Below, in pieces: positions 36,592 through 45,392 of a DNA stretch of 64,000 nucleotides (positions are counted from its first letter, which is position 1; every line of letters starts with the position of its first letter). A program made the translations under genes and the position numbers. The notes under the pieces were generated by a model that had not been told where the DNA came from, did not search any database, and saw nothing but the letters and a program-made list of their open reading frames with translations. The DNA comes from CAIWTU01 sp963815135 (GTDB lineage Bacteria > Desulfobacterota > Desulfuromonadia > Geobacterales > Geobacteraceae): contig CAWFFO010000003.1 of assembly GCA_963815135.1 (NCBI GenBank), positions 93,748 to 157,747 on the forward strand, given 5' to 3'.

Positions 36592-36623
36592 AAAGCGCCC
36601 CGCCGGGGCTTTGCCGACGGGGC
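36590..36623 (-). terminator. Terminator of the GGDEF-EAL gene
   Basis: On the minus strand, GCCCCG (36623-36618) pairs with CGGGGC (36602-36597), or alternatively a tighter GCCCC-GGC-GGGGC stem forms, followed by GCTTTTT. Confidence 0.6.
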
Positions 36624-36693
36624 TTCTGAAAGTGCTGTTTCCGAATCACGAACGGCACATCAGCCGGATACCGATATCAGGACTACGTTGAGG

Positions 36694-38121
36694 TCAAAGA
36701 AATATTTCAGGACTTTTTTCTTTTTCGAAATGCACATTTCCTCCTGACTGGACAGGTTCCCCATCAATTGAATAATTTTGCCCTGCTATTTCCTTCCGCA
36801 TCATCTCTTCGAACAATTGAGGTCTAAGCGGTTTACTGAAATAGAATCCCTGAACCTCTTCGCAACTGCGCTCACGAAGCAATGCAAGCTGACCGGCCGT
36901 TTCGACACCCTCCGCGACAACCTTCAGGTCCATGCTGTGGGCCATGGAGATAATGGTATTGACGATTGTCGAATCGTTGGCATCCGTTTCGATACCGTTT
37001 ACAAAAGACCTGTCTATCTTCAGTTCATCCACCGGGAAACGCTTCAAATAAGCGAGCGAAGAATAACCGGTACCGAAATCATCGATTGACAGGGTGAGCC
37101 CCATCTCTTTCATCTGTTTCAGGGTTGCGACAGCCACATCGATATCCTGCATCACGATACTTTCCGTCAGCTCGATTTTCAGATATTTCGGTTCCAGACC
37201 GGTTTCCTTGAGTATCTGAGCAATTATGTCCGGCAGGTTTCTCTGATAGAACTGGCGTGCCGACATATTGGTGCTGACGACCAGATGGTCAAGGCCCATC
37301 TGCTGCCAGACCCTGTTCTGCCTGCAGGCCTCGCGGAGAACCCATTCGCCGACAGGTACGATGAGGCCCGTCTCCTCGAGCAGGGGAAGGAACCCTGCCG
37401 GCGATATGACAGCTCCATTTTCAGGGATCCAGCGGATCAGGGCCTCCATACCGACAATACTTCCGCTTTTCAGGTCCACCTTGGGCTGGTAATACAAGGT
37501 GAACTCATTTCTTTCGAGGGCCCGGCGCAACCCGTTTTCCCGTTCGAGCCGCTCGCTCATCCTGGCATTCATCTCCTCATTGAAGAACTCGAAGCCGTTT
37601 CTGCCGCTCCCCTTCACGTGATACATGGCCGTATCCGCGTTCATAAGCAGCTCTTCCGCCTTGTCGCCATTGACGGGCGCAACAGCTATCCCGATGCTTA
37701 CCGTAATAAACATTTCGTGTTCCATGATCCGGAAAGGTTCGGAAAAAATCGAAATGACCTTTTCGGCAATCGAAGAGATATGATCTTCATCCTCAATGCC
37801 GGGCAGCAGGATCACGAATTCATCCCCGCCGAGCCGGGCCACTGTATCATATGATCTGACACACTTGAGCAAACGGGATGCAACTTCCATGAGAAGCTGG
37901 TCACCTGCGGAATGACCGAGGGTATCGTTTACGATCTTGAAATTATCCAGGCCCAGCAGGAAAATTGCCAGAACCTGCTTATGCCTTTTCTCGTAAGCGA
38001 GTGCGCGGCTCAGATGATCATTGAGAAGGCTGCGGTTGGGAAGGCCCGTAAGCGTATCGTGCGTAGCCTCGTACAGGAGAGATAAAGACGGGGACAAATC
38101 CGGCTGGCAAGTCATGTCCAT
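36694..38121 (-). CDS. GGDEF-EAL protein (c-di-GMP cyclase/phosphodiesterase), no sensor domain
   Basis: About 475 residues. A GGDEF domain starts almost at the N-terminus (DTLTGLPNRSLLNDHL) with an intact RLGGDEF active site, followed by an EAL domain (GMEALIRW, NMSARQF, LTESIVM, DDFGTGYSSLAYLKRFPVDELKIDRSF, AEGVET). All catalytic motifs appear present, so it could make and/or degrade c-di-GMP in the cytoplasm. Most homologues have an N-terminal sensor; here only about 20 residues precede GGDEF. A TTG at 38130 is an alternative start; neither has a good ribosome site, and a strong hairpin lies just upstream. Confidence 0.87.
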   Translation of the reverse strand: MDMTCQPDLSPSLSLLYEATHDTLTGLPNRSLLNDHLSRALAYEKRHKQVLAIFLLGLDNFKIVNDTLGHSAGDQLLMEVASRLLKCVRSYDTVARLGGDEFVILLPGIEDEDHISSIAEKVISIFSEPFRIMEHEMFITVSIGIAVAPVNGDKAEELLMNADTAMYHVKGSGRNGFEFFNEEMNARMSERLERENGLRRALERNEFTLYYQPKVDLKSGSIVGMEALIRWIPENGAVISPAGFLPLLEETGLIVPVGEWVLREACRQNRVWQQMGLDHLVVSTNMSARQFYQRNLPDIIAQILKETGLEPKYLKIELTESIVMQDIDVAVATLKQMKEMGLTLSIDDFGTGYSSLAYLKRFPVDELKIDRSFVNGIETDANDSTIVNTIISMAHSMDLKVVAEGVETAGQLALLRERSCEEVQGFYFSKPLRPQLFEEMMRKEIAGQNYSIDGEPVQSGGNVHFEKEKSPEIFL

Positions 38122-38147
38122 GGAATTCAACTTACGGGTAACGGAAA

Positions 38148-38190
38148 GCGCCAGCCGCGCAAAAACGTTGTTTTTTTGCGCGGCCGGCGC
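38148..38190. terminator. 18-bp hairpin between UPF0210 gene and GGDEF-EAL gene
   Basis: The arm 38148-38165 (GCGCCAGCCGCGCAAAAA) pairs with 38173-38190 with one mismatch, leaving a 7-nt loop. On the minus strand it follows the UPF0210 stop by 16 bases and ends with TTTCC. It may terminate or attenuate transcription toward the GGDEF-EAL gene. Confidence 0.6.
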
Positions 38191-38205
38191 ATTGGCTGGA
38201 CTTAC

Positions 38206-39567
38206 TTAGTTGGTCAGTGACTGTATGGGAGCCGGGATCCTGCCACCGCGGGCAATGAAGAGCTCCGAACTGAAATTGTGCACCGGCATCACCGGAGCAC
38301 TGCCGAGCAGCCCGCCGAACTCCACCATATCCCCCACTGCGGTTCCCGGTGCGGGGATGATGCGCACGGCGGTTGTTTTCTTGTTGATGACACCGATGGC
38401 CATCTCATCGGCGATGATGGCCGAAATGGTGGAGGGTGAGGTATCTCCGGGCACGGCTATCATATCCAGCCCCACGGAGCAGACGCAGGTCATGGCTTCC
38501 AGCTTGTCCAGGGACAGGGAGCCGCGCTGCACAGCCCGGATCATGCCTGCGTCCTCACTCACCGGAATGAACGCGCCACTCAGTCCGCCCACGGAGGACG
38601 ATGCCATGGCTCCACCCTTTTTGACGGCATCGTTGAGCAGGGCCAGGGCGGCAGTGGTGCCGTGGGTGCCGCAGCTCTCCAGCCCCATGGCCTCCAGGAT
38701 GGCCGCCACGCTGTCGCCGATGGCCGGTGTCGGCGCCAGCGACAGGTCCAGAACGCCGAACTGGGCACCGAGCCGCCGGGCCACCTCCTTGCCGACCATC
38801 TCGCCCATGCGGGTGATCTTGAAAGCGGTCTTTTTAATGCATTCGGAAATATCTCCCAGGGTGGGATCCTGAAGAGCACGGACAGCTGAATTGACCACCC
38901 CCGGACCGCTGACGCCCACGTTGATCACGCAGTCCGGCTCGCCGATACCGTGAAACGCTCCCGCCATGAAGGGATTGTCGTCGGGCGCGTTGGCGAAGAC
39001 GACCAGTTTCGCGCAGCCGATGCCCCCGCTGTCCCGGGTCAGTTCCGCCGTGTCCTTGATTATGCGCCCCATCATGGCCACGGCATCCATATTGATTCCC
39101 GCCCTGGTGGTCGCCACATTGATCGACGAACATACCTTCTTCGTCGTAGCCAGGGCCTGGGGAATGGAGTTAATGAGCCTGAGGTCGCCGGGTGTCATGC
39201 CTTTCTGCACCAGGGCGCTGAAGCCGCCGATAAAATCGATGCCCACCTCCCGCGCGGCCCGGTCAAGGGTTTCCGCCACGGAACAGAGGTCTTCGGTATG
39301 GCAGCTCTCGGCAACGATGGCGATGGGTGTGACGGAGATTCGCCTGTTGATGATGGGAATTCCGTAAAGATTCTCAATATCTTCGGTGGTCCTGACCAGG
39401 TTCTCGGCACAGCGCAGGATACGGGTGTAGATCTTCTCGTTGAAGATCGAGATATCCGGATGACAGCAACCGCGCAGGTTGATGCCCATGGTGACCGTCC
39501 TGATATCCAGGTGCTCACTGGACACCATTTTGATGGTTTCAAGTATCTCCTCAGGATGTATAAGCAT
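38206..39567 (-). CDS. UPF0210 (DUF711, PFL-like fold) family protein
   Basis: A 453-residue conserved protein of the UPF0210 family, with segments MGINLRGCCHPDI, INVATTRAGINMDAVAMMG, GIGEPDCVINVGVSGPGVV, ASSSVGGLSGAFIPVSEDAGMI and ISAIIADEMAIGVINKKTTAV. The fold is related to pyruvate formate-lyase but no activity is established. It is paired, as in many bacteria, with the small ACT-domain gene just upstream (12 bp). GAGG precedes the ATG. Confidence 0.92.
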   Translation of the reverse strand: MLIHPEEILETIKMVSSEHLDIRTVTMGINLRGCCHPDISIFNEKIYTRILRCAENLVRTTEDIENLYGIPIINRRISVTPIAIVAESCHTEDLCSVAETLDRAAREVGIDFIGGFSALVQKGMTPGDLRLINSIPQALATTKKVCSSINVATTRAGINMDAVAMMGRIIKDTAELTRDSGGIGCAKLVVFANAPDDNPFMAGAFHGIGEPDCVINVGVSGPGVVNSAVRALQDPTLGDISECIKKTAFKITRMGEMVGKEVARRLGAQFGVLDLSLAPTPAIGDSVAAILEAMGLESCGTHGTTAALALLNDAVKKGGAMASSSVGGLSGAFIPVSEDAGMIRAVQRGSLSLDKLEAMTCVCSVGLDMIAVPGDTSPSTISAIIADEMAIGVINKKTTAVRIIPAPGTAVGDMVEFGGLLGSAPVMPVHNFSSELFIARGGRIPAPIQSLTN

Positions 39568-39579
39568 GGCCGGGCCTCC

Positions 39580-39858
39580 TCAAATCCTGTGCATGAAGCG
39601 GAAAACATCTTCATGCTGAACGATTACCTCTACGCCCAGCTCTTTGCCGATTGCAGACATGGCACTCTGAAAGGCGGACAGGTCGAAGTTCTCTCCCTTG
39701 ACCTCGGCCAGCATGATCATGGTGAACAGATCACTCATGATGGTCTGCCTGATGTCCGCGATATTGACACTATGTTCGGCCATTACCCGGCTTATGCCCG
39801 CTACTATTCCTACCCTGTCCATTCCGATTACCGTGATTACAAAACGACTTGATGACAT
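39580..39858 (-). CDS. ACT-domain protein (UPF0237)
   Basis: A 92-residue single ACT domain of the UPF0237 group (VITVIGMDRVGIVAGISRVMAEH, then FTMIMLAEV), like GcvR-type regulators. Probably binds a small ligand and modulates the UPF0210 partner encoded next to it; this is inferred from conserved pairing. GGAAAG before the ATG. Confidence 0.92.
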   Translation of the reverse strand: MSSSRFVITVIGMDRVGIVAGISRVMAEHSVNIADIRQTIMSDLFTMIMLAEVKGENFDLSAFQSAMSAIGKELGVEVIVQHEDVFRFMHRI

Positions 39859-40054
39859 GCACTTTCCTTTTATGTCTGATATTTATAAATAACAATCCCA
39901 CAAACAGCTGTCATGTGCCGCTTTGGTCCTATTTTCAGAACCGGCATTGCAACCGCTGATTCGGGACGAAGGCTTCTTAATCTACCAGAAAGAAAATCAG
40001 GGTCAAGAAAGATATGCAGCAGATGAATCATAACGGGTCAGAAACCGTCCGGAT

Positions 40055-40780
40055 CTACTCGCCAATGGTCGCGGCATACATCGCCGAAAGATCCCGCAAG
40101 GCGAGTTTGCCGTTTCCGCGGAACGAAGAACCGTGCATGACGGCTATCAGCTTCGGGTCCAGCCCGGCCAGCGACTGCAGGGTGTCTCTTGTCAGACCCG
40201 TATAGAGCATGGGGTGCCGCAGCGGACCGGCCTCATATGCTGCAAGCGCCTGCCGGGACGGCTCTATCAAATCGTTTTCCGTCAGCGGTGCGGCCTCACC
40301 GTTCTGGAGAAAGAGATCGGAGCAGAAAAGTATCGATGCGGTCTCCTCCAGGAGAAGGCTTGCATCCCAGGCATGGGGAACCTGAGGAGTTTCGAGAAAT
40401 CTGAAGCGGCGTCCGCCGGTGGCAAGGACCTCGTTGTCAGCCAGCACCCGCCCTGCCCGGTGGCCAAAGTCATTGATGTTTACGAGCGCCCCGATCATGC
40501 CGCTGATTGGCTGGGCGTGGGGCGCCAGCTCCAGCCATTCGTTCAGCGAACCGCACTCGTCGGCCTCGAAATGGCTGAAGCCGATCCAGCGTATACGCGA
40601 GGGCTGCACGACTTTTGCCACCGCTTCGCGCACCAGGGGAAACATCTTCCGCATGCCGGTATGGTAGAGGAGTGGCTCATCGTCAAGGACCAGGAACTGG
40701 TTGAACTGGAGATCATACTTCGAGATATACGTCGAAATCCGGTAAAGGTCTGTAGCAATTTCGTCTATGCGGGTTTTCAA
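40055..40780 (-). CDS. Metallo-beta-lactamase-fold diiron protein (ODP type)
   Basis: A 241-residue protein like the oxygen-binding diiron domain (ODP) of flavodiiron proteins, without a flavodoxin domain. The iron-ligand motif HFEADECG (HxExD) is near residue 70; further ligands would be His in the PHAWDA and VMHGSS segments and Asp in LFCSDLFLQ. It may bind or reduce O2 or act as a sensor; no partner flavoprotein is adjacent. TTG start at 40780 with a perfect AGGAGGT seven bases before it. Confidence 0.85.
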   Translation of the reverse strand: MKTRIDEIATDLYRISTYISKYDLQFNQFLVLDDEPLLYHTGMRKMFPLVREAVAKVVQPSRIRWIGFSHFEADECGSLNEWLELAPHAQPISGMIGALVNINDFGHRAGRVLADNEVLATGGRRFRFLETPQVPHAWDASLLLEETASILFCSDLFLQNGEAAPLTENDLIEPSRQALAAYEAGPLRHPMLYTGLTRDTLQSLAGLDPKLIAVMHGSSFRGNGKLALRDLSAMYAATIGE

Positions 40781-40804
40781 GGGGTACCTCCTGACAGTTT
40801 GATG

Positions 40805-41245
40805 TTATCTGCTTTCCCAATCACGAACCAGGAATCCATTATCGACGGTTTTCACATAATACAACTTGTTGAAACCCTCTCCATAATCCGGAATTTCCAG
40901 TCGGTTGTATGCCCACGTTATGCCCTTTTCCGGAATGGCCCCTGAGCCTCTCTGCAGATTTCGTTCGAGTGCATCCTGTAAATTTGAGGCGAAATAGTAT
41001 CCGCAAATCGTAAATCCGGATTTTTTGGCAAGGGGGATATATCGATGGCGGTCCTTCCTGGTGGTATTGGTGTTATCGATCACGCAGGGCTGCTTCAGTT
41101 CGAGGCACAATTCAAACAGCCTTTTTTCCCTGTGGCGGGTTTTGAGCATGTCGAGATTTATTCTTACATGAGTATCGGAAAATCTCTCTTTGTAAAAAGT
41201 CGATTTTCCGGCCGCCTGAATGCCGATAAAAATGATCAGCTCCAT
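40805..41245 (-). CDS. Small P-loop kinase/ATPase (polynucleotide kinase-like)
   Basis: A 146-residue protein with Walker A GIQAAGKST at the N-terminus, the DML/RH segment, CVIDNTNTTRKDRHRY and a C-terminal basic region; this is the pattern of bacterial AAA_33/polynucleotide-kinase-like proteins. It may phosphorylate 5'-OH ends or small molecules, but the substrate is not established. ATG 41245 is chosen since conserved sequence begins there; the frame continues up to 41362. It follows the ODP gene by 25 bp in reverse order. Confidence 0.75.
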   Translation of the reverse strand: MELIIFIGIQAAGKSTFYKERFSDTHVRINLDMLKTRHREKRLFELCLELKQPCVIDNTNTTRKDRHRYIPLAKKSGFTICGYYFASNLQDALERNLQRGSGAIPEKGITWAYNRLEIPDYGEGFNKLYYVKTVDNGFLVRDWESR

Positions 41246-41370
41246 ATGAATTCTTCGTATTCTGCCTTTGGACCGGCATAAATGCAATTTCGCGAAACAT
41301 TTCCACCGACTCTCTTGTTTTTCAGAATATCGAGGCAGCTTTAGCTCTTTCGCAATTATCAAATTTTATC

Positions 41371-41547
41371 AGTAGTGTCCGGTTAGAAAGTTGCAGTAAT
41401 TGTTTACCGGATGAAAATCACATCTTTGCACCCTCCCCCAACCCCTCCCATCGAAGGGAGGGGAGTTTTGTATTCCCTCTCCCATTGAGGGAGAGGGCCA
41501 GGGAGAGGGGGAAATTATGAACGCATAATCCTGACCGGACACTGCTG
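41371..41547. mobile_element. MITE-like element with terminal inverted repeats and target duplication
   Basis: The ends AGTAGTGTCCGGTTAG (41371-41386) and CTGACCGGACACTGCT (41531-41546) are inverted repeats matching 14 of 16. A 10-bp direct repeat AAATTTTATC flanks it exactly (41361-41370 and 41548-41557), the size made by IS4-type transposases. The 177-bp interior has no gene, only CCCTCCC/GGGAGGG and CCCTCTCCC/GGGAGAGGG palindromes. This fits a non-autonomous element; the helper transposase is not in the window. Confidence 0.8.
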
Positions 41548-41601
41548 AAATTTTATCTTTTTTATCAGATTTTTCCACCGTCCCGGAATGCGTGAACGTG
41601 G

Positions 41602-41645
41602 CAAAAATAAAGCCGCTCAATCAGCAACCTGCTGAAATAAGCGGC
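41602..41645 (-). terminator. Rho-independent terminator of the AOR gene
   Basis: On the minus strand GCCGCT (41645-41640) pairs with AGCGGC (41617-41612), with an inner CAGCA/TGCTG stem, followed by TTTATTTTT. It is about 160 bp after the AOR stop. Confidence 0.8.
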
Positions 41646-41804
41646 ATTTGTCAAACCGGCATTGGTTAAGACACCGAAAACATCCGTCCGGTCATCTTAA
41701 CACATCACCGGACCGACGATAGAATATGTACTTTTTCAAGCATCCTCATAACATGTTGTATTTCAAAACCTTTCAAGTAAAAGCCATGATATGCTAACTC
41801 CACT

Positions 41805-43985
41805 TCAGCAGCATATTTCCCGCAGCTTCGCCTTGGTCTCATTATTCATCAGTTCCCACAGTCCGAGCCGTTTCAGAGTATCCTCCGTCGGGATGCCGCA
41901 GCTGTTCCAGCCGCGCTTTTCATAATAGAGGGCAATCAGCTTCCGCAGTTCAGACTTTCTGTGCTCCATGAGGATTTGCCGCTTTTCAGCGGTCGGCACG
42001 GACCGTACTTCATCAGCCGTTTTCCCCAAAATTGCCGCCACCTCGCCGTCGTTATATTCCCCTTCATCCTCGTACAGGCTGTCATCGGTAGGTCCGATGG
42101 CCCGGTCGGGAATCCAGTCCTGCCGGCCGGTGTCCGGGCCGTAGAGCATGGCGTTCATGACCCTTTGCAGGTTTATGTCCCGGTCTGTCTGCTCGAAGAT
42201 CTGTTCCCAGGTCAGGTCCGTGCCCAGCATGCCGTTGAAGAATTCGGCGTAAAGCTCCTGTGATGCCGGGTTGATATGCATGTCGGGATTCTGCACTTTT
42301 GCCGATTCGGGGTTGAACACATCCACCCAGGGCAGTTTGCAGACGCCCATGTTGTCATTGCCCAGACGGACCCTTGGATATGCGATCAGGGATTCGGCCT
42401 TGTCTTCAAAAGTGGGGAAGGCGCCGAGAAGGTCCACCTTGATCAGCCAGGCTGCGGCATGATGCGCCCCGATGTCGCTGGCGGCGGCGTAGGAACCCTG
42501 CATCGACAGTGAACGGTGCGTCCTGTAAAAGGAAAATGGAAGCCCCTTGGTCTGCATGGCGAAAAGATCCAGGTCGGGCCTTGCATCCCGGCCGGTCCTC
42601 ATCCGGTGCCGTTCAACAACATGGTCGACGAGTTCCGGCATTCCCTTTCCGGCGGCCCGCGCCAGGTCCGTCTCTCCCCGGGCCAGCCGGTGAATGAAGG
42701 ACAGGGCATCCGCTTCGTTGCCCCAGACCAGCTCCAGCCCCTCCGTATCCTCCTTCGTCAGATAGCCACGCTGGAAGCATTCCATGAGAAAGGCCATGAT
42801 GGTGGCGGTGGTAATGGTGTCGATGCCGTAATTATCGCAGTGCCAGTTCGCCTCCATGATGAATTCCGCGTTCCAGATTCCCAGGTTGGAGCCGAAACCG
42901 GCCGCGGTTTCGTATTCCGGTCCGTCGACCCAGACCCTTTCCCCTCTGTGGTCGCCGGAAACGAGCGTTACCCAGCCACCCTTGGTACACTGCAGGTTGC
43001 AGCCGGGGAAACAGCCGTCCATGCCCCGGTGGTCGAACAGGTTTTCGGCGTAAAATTTGCCGCAGATCTGGTGCGCTCGCGGGTCGGAACCGGCCTGGAA
43101 ATTATTGACCGGCAGTGACTGGTATTCCGGCTTGTTCATGAACGTGATCAACCCTGCGCTGCCCTTCCGGTACATCTTGAGCGACTGGGGATCGACTTCC
43201 TTCACCACCTTGTGCAACGTGGCCCCCGCCTTTTTTACCCTGTCCCAGTCGGCCGCACCGTAGGGATTGTCGCCATGGGGATAATCGGCAAGTACGATTA
43301 TGGCCCTGATTTTCTTGTCCCGCATCACGCTGCCAATGCCCGTCCGGCCGGCCTGCTTGGTGCGGAACAGCCCTTTCCCTGCCGGAACCGGCTTGGTCAC
43401 GTCGTAGTAATGGCTGTTTATGCAGCCGAACGAAGTGTGGTCCGCCCCCGTGCCGGTGGACATGAAAGCGATGTGCCTCTTGTCGTGTCCGGCCGCCGTG
43501 AAGCGCTCCGCAATCGCTTTTTCCAGTTCGAATACTTCGATTATTTCCGGCGCGCTCTCGATGCTGACTTCCTGCCTGAAGCCGTCGATGACAATTAATA
43601 TATCCCGGTCGGCTTTTCCCGTTACCTTGAGGGCGTCGAAGCCGGCGTATTTGAGAAAGGCGCCGAAATAGCCGCCGAAATTGGAGACCCCGGGTATGCC
43701 GGTCAGGGGGGACAGGGAGACGGCCATCGCCTTGGCGGAGCCCGGAAACTGGGGCACCCCTCCCAACGGCCCGTTGGCCAGAATCAGCGGATTTTCCGGA
43801 TCGGAGGCTCTGGTTTCCGGAATGATGGACCGGTGGAGCAGATAAAGGCCCAGCCCCCTGCCGCCGATGAAATAATCCCTTACCTCCGGGTCCGGCTCAA
43901 GGGCTGTTATGGCGCCGCTACCAACGTCGATGTCGAGAATCCTGTTTGCATATCCGCGCTGCAATGGAGTTTTATCATAAATCAT
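41805..43985 (-). CDS. Aldehyde:ferredoxin oxidoreductase family tungsten/molybdenum enzyme
   Basis: A 726-residue protein with the AOR N-terminal fold binding tungstopterin (FIGGRGLGLYLLHR, NPLILANGPLGG, AKAMAVSLSPLTG, GGYFGAFLKYAGFDA) and a [4Fe-4S] site built from GCFPGCNLQC (C-x3-C-x3-C) plus a C-terminal Cys in DNMGVCKLPW. It oxidises an aldehyde or does a related low-potential reaction with ferredoxin; the specific substrate is unknown. It is about 120 residues longer than archaeal AOR, with a C-terminal extension. GGAAGG precedes ATG. It is monocistronic, with a terminator downstream. Confidence 0.88.
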   Translation of the reverse strand: MIYDKTPLQRGYANRILDIDVGSGAITALEPDPEVRDYFIGGRGLGLYLLHRSIIPETRASDPENPLILANGPLGGVPQFPGSAKAMAVSLSPLTGIPGVSNFGGYFGAFLKYAGFDALKVTGKADRDILIVIDGFRQEVSIESAPEIIEVFELEKAIAERFTAAGHDKRHIAFMSTGTGADHTSFGCINSHYYDVTKPVPAGKGLFRTKQAGRTGIGSVMRDKKIRAIIVLADYPHGDNPYGAADWDRVKKAGATLHKVVKEVDPQSLKMYRKGSAGLITFMNKPEYQSLPVNNFQAGSDPRAHQICGKFYAENLFDHRGMDGCFPGCNLQCTKGGWVTLVSGDHRGERVWVDGPEYETAAGFGSNLGIWNAEFIMEANWHCDNYGIDTITTATIMAFLMECFQRGYLTKEDTEGLELVWGNEADALSFIHRLARGETDLARAAGKGMPELVDHVVERHRMRTGRDARPDLDLFAMQTKGLPFSFYRTHRSLSMQGSYAAASDIGAHHAAAWLIKVDLLGAFPTFEDKAESLIAYPRVRLGNDNMGVCKLPWVDVFNPESAKVQNPDMHINPASQELYAEFFNGMLGTDLTWEQIFEQTDRDINLQRVMNAMLYGPDTGRQDWIPDRAIGPTDDSLYEDEGEYNDGEVAAILGKTADEVRSVPTAEKRQILMEHRKSELRKLIALYYEKRGWNSCGIPTEDTLKRLGLWELMNNETKAKLREICC

Positions 43986-44313
43986 TTTTCTTTTCCTTCC
44001 ACCGGGACCGCTCCGACGCGGCCTGCAATCTTTTGTTCAATTTTCATGCGCATGAAGCTTTTCTGATAACGAAAGATATCATAGAGTATATAAGGGGGTC
44101 CAGTCGCAATTTGACTTTGACAGGCAACCGGGCGTAAAACAATCAGTGGGAAAAAAGGCGGAATGGCAAACCGATCCGGCGGAACATCGCCGTCAGCCGC
44201 TGGCACGAACAGCGGCGGAGGGCGGTTCCAGGGGCCGCCGTTATTCCTTCTGCTGGAAATTGACCTCTCCCCGGTGTTATAGTGGTAAAAAATTTGGCAA
44301 AAGGATGACGATT
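43986..44313. other. Spacer between AOR and rhomboid genes
   Basis: 328 bp between divergent genes. The frame of the rhomboid gene stays open up to 44146 but that part has no family resemblance, so I treat it as leader. AAAGG lies upstream of ATG 44314. No RNA motif recognised. Confidence 0.4.
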
Positions 44314-45126
44314 ATGACAAAACAGGCCTTGCTCTGCCCCAGGTGCGGGCGACTGATCGGCAGCGAAGAATCCTCCTGTTCATGGTGCGGGGCTTCCCGC
44401 CCGGCAACGTGGCTGGCCGGCGCCTGGAGCAAAAGCCTCCGGGACGGAGACTGGCTGATAAAGACCATCATAGTGGTCAATGTAGCTTTCTATATCCTCT
44501 CGATTCTCCTGAGTGCCCACGGAGGAGGCATGCTTTCCCCCGACGGCACCGGCCTGCTCCTCCTGGGAGAAACCGGGGCGATACCCGTCAGTCAGCTGGG
44601 ACGGCCCTGGACGCTTCTTACCGCTAACTATCTCCATGGCGGGATTCTCCATATTTTCTTCAACATGATGGCCTTTCACCAGATTGCACCGATGGTCAAC
44701 CGCGAGTATGGCACGAGCCGGATGTTCGCCATCTATACCCTTGGCGGGGTATTCGGTTTCTGGGTATCCTGCATGGCCGGCATTCCCTTTACCATAGGAG
44801 CCTCGGCGGCGGTCTGCGCCCTCATCGGATCCCTGCTCTATTATGGCAAGAGCCGCGGGGGATCTTACGGCACGGCAGTCTATCGCGAAGTGAGCGGCTG
44901 GGTGGTCGGCCTCTTCCTGTTCGGGTTCATTGTCCCCGGCATCGATAACTGGGCGCATGGGGGCGGTATTATCGGCGGCATCGTCCTGGGAATGCTGATG
45001 AAGTACGAGGAACGGAAGAGGGAAACCGTGCGGGACCGCTCCCTGGCCCTGCTGTGCGCGGTAGCGACAGTTGGCGCGCTGGGTTGGGCACTCATCACGG
45101 GTTTCCTGTTACGGTTCGGCAACTGA
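44314..45126 (+). CDS. Rhomboid-family intramembrane serine protease with zinc ribbon
   Basis: A 270-residue protein: N-terminal zinc ribbon (CPRC and CSWC, residues about 7-24), then six or seven membrane helices. Rhomboid hallmarks are HGGILHIFFNMMAF (oxyanion His/Asn), GASAAVCALIG with the nucleophile Ser, and WAHGGGIIGGIVLG with the catalytic His. It cleaves transmembrane substrates in the inner membrane; substrates unknown. Confidence 0.9.
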   Translation: MTKQALLCPRCGRLIGSEESSCSWCGASRPATWLAGAWSKSLRDGDWLIKTIIVVNVAFYILSILLSAHGGGMLSPDGTGLLLLGETGAIPVSQLGRPWTLLTANYLHGGILHIFFNMMAFHQIAPMVNREYGTSRMFAIYTLGGVFGFWVSCMAGIPFTIGASAAVCALIGSLLYYGKSRGGSYGTAVYREVSGWVVGLFLFGFIVPGIDNWAHGGGIIGGIVLGMLMKYEERKRETVRDRSLALLCAVATVGALGWALITGFLLRFGN

Positions 45127-45392
45127 GCGGAAAATGGTAGAAATACCATGCCTGTAATTTCATGGACACTTTGTTAATTACATCAATCATCCGGACTGTC
45201 TCTCCGAAGCCCCCGAAAATACGCCCGCATTTACCCTTTTTCCACCCGGCAGAAGAAAATTAGCCGGTATTTTGTACTGTTTATTAAAATCTGATTATGT
45301 GAATTATTCCTCAAGTGATTTCATTCCCGGTCGATAAAATTACAGAAAGCGTAGAATTACCGTCAGCGCAAACCAGCGACCGGGGAGTCAAT

